Shown here piece by piece: positions 12,349 to 24,202 of a stretch of 64,000 bases of DNA. Where the stretch lies: contig NC_088678.1 in assembly GCF_950023065.1 (NCBI RefSeq), positions 59,054,460 to 59,118,459 on the forward strand, given 5' to 3'. The position numbers were made by a program, and so were the translations under genes. A model generated the notes under the pieces. It saw only the letters and a program-made list of their open reading frames with translations, searched no databases and had not been told where the DNA came from. Numbering within the stretch: the stretch's first letter is position 1; each line of letters begins with the position of its first letter. Source of the stretch: Planococcus citri (taxonomy: Eukaryota > Arthropoda > Insecta > Hemiptera > Pseudococcidae).

Positions 12349-14730
12349 TAGGTACTTGATCAGTAAAAATGGTCAAAATAACCCCCAAAACTGATATTAA
12401 TTACCCAAATCCAAATTTTACCATTTCCAGCCATCCTGGAGCCTACAGCGCGATTTTTCAATTTCTCCAGAATTTTGAATTTGCTCTAGTTTAACGAGTT
12501 TATCTACATTTGAGCCGATTTCGGGAGTGACACCTCAGGAGTAGTTTTTGTACCAGCTTTTTTCAAAATTGAAAAATCCAAAAAATCAAAAGTTCCCCGT
12601 TTGTGTGGAAATTTTCGAAATTCACGCGAATCGCTGTATTTTTTCCAAAACTAACCCCCCAAATCCAAACTTCACAATTTCCAGCCATTCTGGAACCTCC
12701 AGCGCGATTTTTCAATTTCTCCAGAATTTTTAATTTGTTCCAAAAGGCGTGAATATGCAGTTGGGCAGCTAAAAATCGAGTTGTGTATTATACTCGACCT
12801 GTTTAACGAGTTTATCTACATTTGAGCCAATTTCGGGAGTGACACCTCAAGAGTGGGTTTTTGACCAGCTTTTTTCAAAATCAAAAAATCCAAAAAATAA
12901 AAAGATAACCGTTTGTGAGGAAATTTTTGATATTTGTGCGAATCGCTGTATTTCTTCAAGAACTAACCCCAATAGCGCAAATTCTACCATTTCCAGCCGT
13001 TTGGGAGCGAGAGTGACACCTCAAAAAACCACTCTAGAGGTGTCACTCTCAAAATCGACTCAAATATGGATAAACTCGTTAAACAGGTCGAGTGTAATAT
13101 ACAACTCAATTTTTAGCTGCCCAACTTCATATTCACGCCTTCTGGGGCAAATTGCAAATTCAAAATTCTGGAGAAATTGAAAAATCGCGCTGGAGGCTCC
13201 AGAATGGCTGGAAATGGTAAAATTTGGATTTGGGTAATTATTATTAGTTTTGGGACTTACGATATTCTGACCATTTTTACTGATCAAGTACGTACTTTAA
13301 AAAAAAAGCATAAATCGCCAAAAACAGTCAATTTTGAATTTTCAAAAATTCGCCAAAAATCGAAAAATGAACTTGGGCAGCTGAAAATTTGGTTTTGGGG
13401 GTTTTAGACTATGCTCTTTCCAAAAATCGCGGTTCCGTTCAAATCGGAGTGTGATACCTCAAGAGGGGTTCCCTTGTTAGGAGTGAAATAATGCGAATGA
13501 GTTACATAAAGATTTCCTGATCACATTGGGTCATTCCACATCAATTCGACCAAGAAGTGATAAGGGGGGGGGTCGTAGATGTTTTAAAAAATTTTCCTGT
13601 GAAAAGACCTTTTGAAAGGATGACCAATGGCGCAAATCCCAGCCCTGTAGCACTTTTTTAAAGGCTGCTAGGGGGTGTCAACATTTTCAGTGAACTTGAA
13701 ATATCATCCATTTCAGTAGTGGATTACTCGATAACCGCGATACCTGCCAAAATGAAACTTGTTCCAATAGTTTTAGGGGTTCTGAAAGACTTTTTGGTGA
13801 CACATATCATAAAAATCAGTGTTGCCACTTTTTTACGTACGAAAAAAGTTTCAGCAGCGTAGTTTTCATATAGTTCCGACTCTCAAAAATTCTGAAAAAA
13901 TATATTATGGACAACTGTTCAAGCTGAACAACATATTAAAAAATTGGGATGACATTATTTCGTAAAGTCGATTTAAAAAAAATTGAAAGTTTGCGAAAAA
14001 ACGCGATTTTTTGATTTGAAACATGAAAAAAAGTTTTGATTGGTGAAGTTGACCCATTTGACCCCTATTTTTACGTATCCGTTGAAAAAGTTGAAAACCT
14101 CCTTTCACTCGATAAAATGAACCACAAAAAAATAAAAATTCGAAAAAATTCAATTTTCAATTTCAAACATTAAAAAAAGTTTAAATTTATTCAGTCGTCT
14201 TATTTTGACCTCTTTCTGACGTATTTTATGAAAAAGTTGATAAAAATTACACTCGTAGCAAAAAAAAATAAAATTCGTTCATTTTTCAATTCACTCAGAA
14301 TTTCACGATTAAATTTTGTAAGTTGGTTTATACAATCTTATCGGGTCTGTCCAGAACTATTTAGACATATCTATTTACAGACTCGAAGAGGAACTGATCA
14401 AATCAAATGAGATTTACCCAGATCTAAAACTTTTTAAAATTGTCTAATTTGTAAATAAACTTCGTTCAACAGGTCGATAATAACCTTATCGTTCAAAATT
14501 TCTCATCATAACTTTTCATACTTTCGAAGACTACGACTAAATGTCCCTTTACTCGTTCATACGCTTCTGATTTTATAAATGCACCTTATCTCATCATGCG
14601 CAATAGCATGAAAAAAATCATCATTGAGAGAGGGAAAAGAATAGCAAACAATTTTCAACTTGAAATCTATTTTTTTCAAGCATAAAAGAGAGTGAAACGA
14701 GCGATTCTGAGGTGATAATAAGTCAAGTTT

Positions 14731-14760
14731 TTTTATTCCTGGCGCAGAACCCGCTCACCT
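14731..14760 (+). repeat. Dispersed repeat core, copy 1
   Basis: Contains TATTCCTGGCGCAGAACCCG. This is one of eight copies in the window, on both strands, each embedded in a longer, less conserved segment of at least 100 bp. The flanking 'CTCATC/GTCATC' stretch about 20-30 bp downstream is shared by several copies. Confidence 0.75.
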
Positions 14761-17700
14761 CTCTAATCAAAATTTGTCATCCTAGCCCTTCATTCATCGG
14801 TAAATCATGACTTGATATTAATTTATAGTTTTTTTCTTCAAATTGCCAATTTGCACTTGCGATGGTTTTTCTGGAAATGTGTCAGTTATTGTTTTTTTTT
14901 GTTATACAGCTAGATCTAATTAGTGGGATATTTTTTAATCAGGGTGGTCAAAAATAGGCTCGAGGAGTTAGTCGGTTTATGCATGTTCATTTGACCAAGT
15001 TCACTTTTAGCCATTATCCTACAGCAATTCAAAATTCTGAAGATGACTAAAAATGCGCTGGATGCTGCGGAATTCTCTCTAAAAAAAAATAGCTACTTAA
15101 TTCAACGTTCCAACAACTTTTCAAACTTTCTGAAATTTGCCGAAGATCCAAAAATTGGAAGTTCAAAGTAGGACAAAAACTCAACTAACTACTTATCTAA
15201 GCATTCTACCTCAACCTGATAATTTTATACAAAAATTACAAATTTTCCAAAATTTTAAAAATGAAAATAAACATTTCAAATTTTGTACGCTGGCGCAATT
15301 TTGATTGTTCTTTCGAGTTTTCAATTTTTTTCTTTGATTTTTTTCTTTGGTTTTAAAACCGTAATTTTTCTGCTGTCTGGGATACTTCCTCTGATAATAT
15401 GAAACTGGAATTACGTTCATTTGCTTCAAAACTCCCACATAAAAATTCGAAAAAACTTGCGAACATTTCGTATAAAAAATTCTAATATTTATTCTTCGGC
15501 AGATTTCTCGAAGGTGTAAGAAAAATTTGTTCAACTTTTCAAAAATAATCTTACTTTTAAAATAAAAAAAAAATATACTATTTTCGATTTACTTCGCGCA
15601 TTTCTCGACAAATGAAAACTTCTCGTTCAATACGGCGAATATTTTCGCGAGAAAATTTCACTTTCCCCCGTTTTCTTCTTTACGCAAACGAAACAATTTT
15701 CATTATTTCTTATCTTCTGATACTAAACTAGTTAAACGTGAACTGCCTGCCTTCTCTCGTGGCACATTTCGAACCGACACTCGTGCACTTTATATTCATC
15801 TCGCAGGGGTTGCGTAGACGTACCCTCCTTACAACATGCATATAACCTTATATGGCTCAGTAATGCGTGCTCCATACGGGGTCAAGCCTATCTTACGAAC
15901 TAATACACTACATAATTCAAATACCGAATCTCGCTTCCTAACCAAAATTATCTCTATAAATATGAAAACTTTGCCAACTAAAAATTGCCAATTCAACCAC
16001 AAAGGCACACCCTCTTAAGAGTAACCATATTATCACTCCGTCGAGCCCATAAAGGGCGACCGAAAAAAAAAACTCACCACCACGCGTACCTCGTTTTATT
16101 AGTATAAAACAAAAGGCAACGTATTGAAATAATACCATTTATAACCCTATTAAACGACTAAATCTACGTGGAAAACCTTATAACGAGATTGCTTTTCTTA
16201 TATAGTTTTTTTTTCGCGGTCGCTTCTGCTTCTGCTTCTGCAACTCGTCGTCGTCGTCGCGCAACAACCATTTAAACAAACGAAAAATATCACGGGGTAG
16301 TTTTTTTTAACCTCCTTTTCTCTTGCTCTATTTTACGTAGGTATAGGTACCACCTACCTATTCCGCAGCGAGAGAATTTGTCAATTTATTTTATGGAATC
16401 GAAATTGAAGTTATGATACATTTTTGCTTTGTAACTTTTCACAATTCAATAACAGGCTTATATTCTACGTGTTTCCTGCCTGGCTGTTCCACTCTCGTAC
16501 ACACTTTACTTATGGTGCAAAGAGGATAAAAACAAGGTGTATTTTCTCGTTACCATCTTTCGCTTTGTATCGAGAGAGAATCTAGCCTTATATTATGTAT
16601 TCGAAGGCGTAGGTATAGATAGGTATATGGTATAGAGATACAGGGGTCCTTTTTTTTCCCTCCACGCATATGGCTATTTGTTAGACTAAAAATAAAAATA
16701 TGGTAAATAGGTTATTTAGTCGAAGACATTCGCTCTGTATATATAGAGGAAAAACTCGCCATATATACTTTTTCTGACATTTATAAGCCCGTAGGAAGTT
16801 CTCTCTCGTTCGCACTTTATGCTTTTTCGAAGCTGATAAATTTCGCTATCCATCTTATATTCCGAAGCGTCCTGTATATTTTATACCCTCGATCCCTTTT
16901 ACTATACCCGACATACAGAGTGTCCTGAAATTATGTACAGTTGAAGGGAGGATTTCCAAATGTTGTTCTTTAAGAAAACACAGTCAAAGGGATCAAGTTT
17001 GAATATACAAAATGTTACACATTATTTTTTCTACGTCGAATGTTCGTCGAAACTAGTCTGACAGTCTTGACAACTATTGTAGATGTACGAGTATTTTCGT
17101 CTTATACTCGCGTAAAATAAAAACAGATAAACAGAGTGGTTTTCAAATTCATGTTTGGGCGTATTTCTTATTTTTTAGATTATATACCTCGTATTTTAGA
17201 TTAGGTAATAGGTATACGAACGAAGCTGTGATGTGTTTTGATTGCTTCATCAGTGTAAAGGCGATCATGTTGTGAATCTAGGTACAATTTCAAAATCATC
17301 TTATCAAAAAAAAAGCACCTCATTATACCTAGTCAATAAGATGAACGAAATCATATGTTTGACACCCCCCCCCCCCCGAGTCAAAGCAACCACTTCTCTA
17401 ATCTAGACTGAAATTTAAGAAAACAGGATTAAAAATGAGTTTGAAACTTTTTTTTGCATTCATTTTCCAAAGGAAATATTGATTTCAAAGAGCGATTTTC
17501 AATCGTAGCCAGCGCGTTCATCTTCTCTATCACTTTTTTGATTCAAAAATCGCATGCTACAATAAAAAGCCAAAAAAATTATTAAAAATTATTTATCAAC
17601 AATTTTTTTAATACTTCGAACAAGTGATTCAACAGAGTGTCTTTGAGATATCTGAATCAAAATGTAAGACTTTTGTAGTATCTTTTCAATTTGCAGGATC

Positions 17701-19624
17701 AAGCTCAGTGTTTCTTAGATTTCACCCTTCCTCTTCTCTCTTGAAGAGAAAAAGTTTTTCCGATTGTTATCTTTTTCTCCAGTACTTTCTCAAAATAAAA
17801 ACACTTCTCCTCGAATCAAAATTCGTAACCATCCCAAATGTTTTTTTTTCACGTTGAATAATGAACTTGAAAAAATTTCCAAATGAATTTTAAATGAAAA
17901 ATAATAGACTTTTCCGGCATTTTTCGATTTTCAACGCTACTTGGTCAAATGCAGGGCTCTTTAATTACTGGAAAGACTGAAAATTGATGAAATCTCCCAA
18001 AATTACCTTAACAGATGTAGGAAAATTTTCAAATTTTAGCTCAGTTTTTAACCCCCCCCCCCCAATCTTTTGTAATAGTTCGAAGTTTGAATGATTTAAA
18101 AATGTTCGAATGTTTCGAAATTTTTTTGACATTTTTTCATGATAGATTTTTGCACTTGAAAATGTTTTCTTTGTCCCCTAAAAGGTACCTTTGGATTATA
18201 TTCAAAATCCGAGCCGAAGGTCGATTCATCACTCTTAACTCTCGGGTCAGTACCCTCTGATGGGAGGGGGTTATGGTAGGAGAGAAGGAGTAAAAGAAGT
18301 GCAATTTTAAGACTTGATATTCGTGTTCAGCGACATCGAATTATGCAAAAAGGACACCTTCAGTCATTAAAATTGATTTTTTCAAAAACATGCTGTTCTT
18401 ACTCGTTTCCCCTCCACGTTTTCCAATTTTTGACCACGGCCCACCCAACATTTTTTTCTGAAAAAAGTGTATATTTTTTAGGGGAGGGGAGGGGAGGGGG
18501 GGTCAAAAATCCGTTTAAAAATGCCAGTTTCGTAGGTGTGCTCATTTATCATTAGATATACCTTCTTTAAAAAAAATAAACAAAGTAAAAAAACGCCACT
18601 TTAAGGGGAAATTATAGATACTAAAATTTTGCACGTGAAGTCTTCTCGATACGCGAATATTGACCCCAAAGGTCTCGGGGGCCAAATCACCATTCTAATC
18701 CCCATATTTAACAAACAATTCTTTTAAAAAAAAAAATCAGAACAGGATTTAAAAAATACTTTTGGGCGAATATTTCTGGTTAGCTCCTCTCCCCAAACTA
18801 GAAAAAAGGGCCGTAAAACTTTGAACTCATTTTCCTCAAGATGTATTTTTTTTCGGAGTTGAACTTTACAAGTTCAGAGTACGACGAAAAGTGGATGAAA
18901 ATTGCTTGTTCTGATTTATACACTTGAATGTTCGATTGTTTATCTCAATTTTTTGAAATTTTACAGAGCTGTCTTATTTTTATTATTTATAGGTAGAAAA
19001 TTGGACCAGTGCAGAATGATGCAAATGTACCTACATACTCCCTCTCCCTCAGAAATGAAGAAAACCCCCTAAGAATCATAATCTCCCAAAATGTCGAAAA
19101 TCTCTCACTTTAGGGATATTTCTCAAAAGTTGGCAATACTGAATTCTTTTGATGTCCGATGTCACCCCAATCTTTTTGTAAACATGAATTGATTAATTCA
19201 ATTCCAAGTTTACTGCCTTTAAGAAATGATAAAAAAATTATGATACTTCGAACAAAAAGGCTGATTCTAATTTTGGGATCCCCTGATCTTCCTAAACTTG
19301 ACAAAAAAAATCTTTAAGCTTTTTAATACCTAGTCCAACAGTTGCACTGAAAACATCAAAATACCACCTAAATCAAAATAAACTTGAAGAACAATATTGA
19401 ACATTTGAAAAACTTTTAAAAATGTGAAAATTCGGAGCTCTAACCAGTGAGGGGAGAAGAGAAGAGGGGAAAGGGTTAACAACGATATAAAATTCGAACT
19501 TTTCCTCTCATCTTATTGAGGTCATTCGGGTATGATTTGTTGCTAAATAACGACCAAATATGGGTATATTTTAGCCATAGTTCATGATTGACTAAAAACG
19601 TGTGATCAAAAATGTTGACTGGAG

Positions 19625-19654
19625 AAGTGAGCGAGTTCTGCGCCAGGAATAAAA
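19625..19654 (-). repeat. Dispersed repeat core, copy 2
   Basis: On the minus strand this reads TTATTCCTGGCGCAGAACTC, matching the core of the dispersed family with one changed base near the end (ACTCGC in place of ACCCGC). Confidence 0.75.
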
Positions 19655-19915
19655 GCATTTTACCTTTAATTACTTCAGAATGAATAGGAAAGGAAGGATG
19701 ATGTCTGGTACTCTTTTCTTCGTGTTCGAAAAAATATTTTTCAAGTTGAATTCCAATGGTTAGAAAATTTTTGATTTCTTATTCAACGACAGTTTTTTTT
19801 TCACATTCATGCATAGCAACGAGGAGCAAAAGTATCACCAATTTACATGTTCAGTCCTAATTTGCGAGTGTTTTTGCGAGTTGAGATGAAAAAATTTGAT
19901 TGGAAAGATAAGCGG

Positions 19916-20137
19916 ATTCTGCGCCAGGAATGAAAAGTTGAACTTTCAGTCGCCTTGAAACAAACAGCAGGACAAGGGGGGGGGGTCATTCGTTCTTCTT
20001 TCTTTTATATTAGATAGAAGTTCCTTATTCTGCGCCAGGAATGAAAAGTTGAACTTTCAGTCGCCTTGAAACAAACAGCAGGACAAGGGGGGGGGGTCAT
20101 TCGTTCTTCTTTCTTTTATATTAGATAGAAGTTCCTT
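19916..20137. repeat. Two tandem copies of a 111-bp segment including the dispersed core
   Basis: 19916-20026 and 20027-20137 appear identical, including a run of ten G in each. Each begins ATTCTGCGCCAGGAATGAAA, the minus-strand core of the dispersed family, so two family copies are counted here. The identical length of a slippage-prone G run implies a very recent duplication. Confidence 0.9.
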
Positions 20138-20988
20138 GGGCCCCAGAGAAGTTTGAATTTTCCAAAAGAGTTCAAAAATGATATAATCAATGACGAATAC
20201 ATCCAATGACTATATAATAGTGCCAAAGACAATTTTTTCTGTTTTAAATGCAAATAGAAAGCAAGGAGTCTTCTGATTCGAAAACCACAGCTTCCCAATT
20301 CACACCTTTTTTTGAACAATTTGGCGCTAAAAATACAATTTTTCCCGCCCAGAACAGAAGTGATCCTAAAAATTTGATCTTCATCTATCTTGATTCACGC
20401 CATATATGAGCCAATAATATCTAGATGGTAGAATTCAAACAAAGAATCGGCAATGCATTCAATTTCAAGTCAGGTAAATATACCACCAACAGGTGCCTGG
20501 ATTTTGGGGACACCCTGTAGAACAAAACGTAATAAAAAAACGTAAGATTTAAACACGAGAAAACAAGGAATTTCGTTACTCACATGAATAGGCTACTTTA
20601 GACGATAAATTTACAATTCCATTTTGACGCGAGAGAGACAGAGACAGAGAGAGAGGAATAAAGTAAAAACGTCAACACTCGATTAAATTAAACTTGTCGT
20701 GTAATTAAATCATGTAAACAGCGATCTTTTACCGCGAACATTTCAATTCCATCAGGTCTGAACTAATCCTATACTTTTATTTCCGCAGATTATCAATCAA
20801 TCGGGCTGGCAGTTGCGTCAAGGTAGCCTTTTACTTACTTTTTTTTTTGACAAGAACGAATCGAATATTCCAAACTTGTGCCAGTGTCGGAGAATTTCAA
20901 TGCATTAAAAATGACATACACCTTGTACGTCGTGGTGCGGCTTTTACCTAACACCACGATGGTTTTACGACCTTCGTGCACTTGAATA
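20138..20988. other. Region 5' of the potassium-channel coding start
   Basis: Contains a (GA)n tract at 20631-20656, a GGGGACACCCTGTAG transposon-end-like motif at 20506-20520, and a candidate 3' splice site: a pyrimidine-rich run followed by CCGCAG ending at 20788. An untranslated exon could start at 20789 and continue to the channel ATG. The promoter itself cannot be located; it may lie further upstream beyond a 5'-UTR intron. Confidence 0.4.
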
Positions 20989-21466
20989 ATGGACAGAAGA
21001 CGTAGCGGACGTAGGAATACAAAAACGAAAAAATCGCTCTTTCAAAAATGCAAAGATTGTTTACGACAATTTATAGCTTTTTTATTCAGCAACGTGGGTA
21101 TCATTTGCTTGGTGGTCGGATACACGGTAGGAGGAGCTGTGATGTTTCAACGCATCGAGAGCCAATATCTGAACGGCCAAGATTTCAGATTCAACAGAAG
21201 CGAGTACAACGATACCACTAGGTATGCCGATAATCTCGATATATTTTGCAACAAGACTGTAGAGAAGCTGTGGCATTACGCTATCTCGGAAACCGGATTA
21301 GATGAAAATGATTTCAAAAATAAAGTCCAATTGGAATTAATATTGTATCAGGAACAAGTCGTCTCCGGGGTGAAATACATGGATTACGATGGCGACGTCA
21401 CCTATCCAGATAGATGGACTATTTCAGCAGCTTTTTTGTATTGCTTAACAGTCATCACTACAATAG
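20989..21466 (+). CDS. Two-pore-domain K+ channel, coding exon 1 (KCNK18/TRESK-like)
   Basis: First coding exon of a K2P leak channel, which passes K+ through the plasma membrane and sets resting potential. ATG at 20989 follows an in-frame TGA at 20983, so it is the natural start. It encodes 159 residues plus one base. A basic N-terminus (RRRSGRRNTKTKK) is followed by M1 at about residues 26-52 (FIAFLFSNVGIICLVVGYTV). Next comes a long extracellular cap with N-glycosylation sequons (NRS, NDT, NKT), then the first pore helix ending in TVITTI. The donor is ATAG|GTAAGA, and the split Gly codon joins exon 2 to give TTIGYGN, the first selectivity filter. The reading past the donor to a stop at 21541 is intronic. 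Subfamily assignment rests on the long M2-M3 loop and short tail seen in the assembled protein. Confidence 0.93.
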
Positions 21467-22769
21467 GTAAGATATTACTCTTCAATTCAATATCTCATAT
21501 GCACAAATACACACCCCTTACATTTTCATTCAACCCTGTTTAAATCAGCTCTTTTTTCCAGTTTCCCCTTTTATCTACGCCTATTCTGTACTTATAAAGA
21601 AAATCCAAATTCTTCTACGTAGGCAATAATTACCTCCTCGTTTTAAAATTTAAATCCTTTTTTTTTCTTTTTGCCGTTGGCGAAAATAAAGAAAAAAAAA
21701 CAAACTGGCAGAAACTTGGAATGTTACTTCTTTAATTAGTCCGTAGCACTGGATAGTTCGTCTGTTTGAAATACGTAAACATTCATGACTTAATAAACCT
21801 TTTCCCTCTTTTCTCACCAATTTACTCGCCCCTTGCTTCGTTCTTTGCCCTCATCGTTCGTTTCGATATCCTTGATCTAAAATTTAAATAACTCCAACTC
21901 TCTCTCTCTCGCAACAGCACCAACTTTTTCCAACCATTATTTTCCCGTCCACAATCACTTAACTAATTACTTCAAAAAATCTTAACGCTACGATGCTCGC
22001 GAGCGTTAACTCCATCGCCAAAACAGCAAACACGTTCAAAGTCGACCGTACTTACTCGCATCTCAGATATTTTCCCTGGTCCTTTTTCTCGAAAGCTTTT
22101 ATGAATAATCGGTAGCCCATTACCCTCAGCCCACTGTTTTGGGAATTCAGCTAACCACTTCTTATCGAGAAATATTTTTTAATTGAAAATCTCCTCTTTG
22201 TTTTGGACGTCTTTTTTTTTGTCCGAAAACTTTTTCTTCGTACTTTTTACTCAGTCTTGAACAGGCGCCGACTGGGTTGGTTGGAGGCCCCTGGCGGATG
22301 CACCAAATGGGACTCGAAAACTTTTACCGCCCCCCCACCCACCCAACTTCCCACTTCCCAACAGAATCGTTCTCATACTGTTTTTTATCAGGTGCAGATA
22401 CTTGAATGCGAGTTGTACAATTGTTTTTTTTTAAATTTTGTATTCATTTTTGCAAAAATAAACTTAAGTTAATCTGACCAGAAAAACACTGATGGGGGGG
22501 GGGGGGATGGAGTGGAGTGAGGAGAAGGGTGTCGTCTGGAAATTTAAAAATACCAATTTTGTTGAATAAAATGCCGAGTTTTTAAGATGAAAAACAAATA
22601 AAAGATGCAATGAAATTTTTGCCAAATTAAGTTGAGTTCATAAAAAAATTGTTATTTTCATTTTAAAATTTTTTATGGAAGTTTCACACTGGGATTTTTT
22701 TTAGTTTAGAGATAACAACTAGGGCAAGCAAAGCAAGGGCAAAAGCTTTCAAAAATTCGGGGTTTGAGA

Positions 22770-23860
22770 GGAAAAAACAGTGTTTGAAAAAAATTGTTCA
22801 TTTCTTTTGATCCAAAAGACCCGAATGAAGCGAGGAGTCAAAAAAGTGAAAAAATGCGAGCAAAACATTTCAATGCAGAAAAAAATTACCAAAAAAAAAC
22901 AGAATGTTTTACAAATTGAAGTGTATTTTATTTTGAAAAGGTGTAGAAACTTTTTAATGAAAAATCGAGACTTTTTGACAAGTTTTTGGCAGCAAAGCAA
23001 AGATTTTGGCAATTTTTGATGAAAAAGGCAATTCTAGGAAAAATAAAACGAGACTGACAATTTCAACAAAAGGAATGGATTTCTGACAGTTTCTGGCAAA
23101 AAAGCGAGACATTTGGACAATTTTGTTTAAAAAAAGTAAAACTTTTAATTTTCTAAGAAAAAGACTATTTTTAGAACTTTTGTTTAAGCGAGGATTTTTT
23201 TTACAATCCTTGACAAAAATCAGGATTTTGGCAATTCTAGCAAAAAGAGGAACATTGTGAGAATTATTGGCAATAAGAGATACTTTGGCAGACAATCAAG
23301 CAATTTTGAAAAAAAAAAATTTGAAAGCAAAATTAACAATTTTTAAGAATAAGAAATTTTTTTTCGATTAGTGAGACTTTTTACTTTGCAACTTATGGCA
23401 ATTTTACGTAAAAAAAATCGAAATTTTTCAACAGAGAAACAGTTAGAATTTTCAGCAATAGGGAAGACGTTTGAACAATTTTCGGCAATAAATAACACTT
23501 TTCAGATTTTTTTGCAAAAACTGAGAATTTTGACAATTTATAGCAAAAAGCAAGAGATTTATTATTTTTGGGAAAAATCCCGAATTTTTGGCAATTATTA
23601 TTGGCCAAAAAATGGTACTTTTTCGCAATCTTTATTAAAAATGATGGAAATTTTATGATAATTGAGATTTTTTTAGGCAAAAAAGCGGGATTTTTAGATA
23701 ATTTTTAGGAAGGGAAATGGATAATTCTTGAATTTTTTTTGCGAAAAAAAGACAATTTTTGGCAAGAAACGAGCTTATTTGGAAATTTTGACAAAAGGTG
23801 AGATTTTTAGATATTTTTGTCAGAAAGGTAGACTTTGACTATGTAGCCAGTTGAAAAACA
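22770..23860. repeat. Degenerate AT-rich minisatellite, unit about 35-40 bp
   Basis: Highly diverged tandem units of the form 'GCAAAAAGCGAGA(C/T)TTTTGGACAATTTTT' recur throughout, for example near 23095-23130, 23255-23290 and 23745-23780. Open frames here on both strands show repeated FAKNCQK/LFLAK-type peptides, which come from the repeat rather than from a gene. The same unit recurs, inverted, at 39240-39600 and 55640-56150. Confidence 0.7.
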
Positions 23861-23997
23861 ATACAAAAGTGTATCGGTGGATGAGAGAAGACACGGGTTT
23901 TCAAAGCGAGGGAATTTTCGAAGAAATCGTTAGTTTTCGCTCTAGCTGGCAAGGCTCCAAAAGATGGTAGGTATTTGAGATACTGCGTTGATCTAGG

Positions 23998-24202
23998 TCA
24001 TTACCATCAAAATCCAAGACCATTTTCAGGGTTCTACTGAGCGATTGAAAATTCGTAAATCATTTATTTTTGGATAAATTCGTGTTTTGAAAATATTTTC
24101 CTATCAAATATTTCCATTTAATTAGGTTCAAAAAATTGAAAGATATCATTTCTGAGACTCAGAACATATTTTGGAACACAGTGGTGCCAACTTTTTGGTC
24201 AT
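23998..24202 (+). repeat. Dispersed repeat, copy A
   Basis: About 200 bp sharing long blocks with 33887-34084: 'CCATCAAAATCCAAGACCA', 'GTTCTACTGAGCG', 'TTATTTTTGGATAA', 'TTCGTGTTTT', 'AAATATTTC', and a closing 'AGT(G/A)GTGCCAA(C/T)TTTTTGG'. It is non-coding and the element type is unknown. Confidence 0.75.

Larger units (their letters stand above)
10762..13475. mobile_element. Fold-back element of about 2.7 kb with a nested insertion
   Basis: The ends are inverted copies. AAGGGAACC plus TCTTGAGGT starts at 10762, and its complement (ACCTC..GGTTCCCTT) ends at 13475. The match continues inward over at least 170 bp, through the blocks around GACCGCGATTTTTGGAAAGA, CAGCTGCCCAAGTTCATTTT and AAAAAGTACGTA on the left and their complements at 13280-13440 on the right. 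Symmetry resumes after the nested element: the CTTGATCAGTAAAAATGGTC block at 12356 pairs with 13262-13285. Direct and inverted copies of a block with 'GCGCGATTTTTCAATTTCTC' lie at about 12449, 12703 and 13171 (minus). There is no coding capacity. The family resembles the 2912-5020 element in internal vocabulary. No target-site duplication is clear. Confidence 0.75.
13476..19915. other. Intergenic DNA, repeats only
   Basis: No gene recognised. It holds homopolymer C runs near 17365 and 18050, a GGGGAGGGGA tract at 18481-18502, short (CTTCTG)n and (GTC)n tracts at 16225-16260, two copies of the CTGGCGCAGAACCCGC-type repeat (listed separately), and one TACAGAGTGTCC transposon-end-like motif at 16914. 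Open frames are at most about 107 codons and look random. Confidence 0.55.

Noticed and set aside
16914..20520. A single 3.6-kb transposon bounded by CAGrGTGTCC ends
   Set aside because: Only about 10 bp match at the ends, no target duplication is visible, and no internal transposase is present; kept only as a motif observation.
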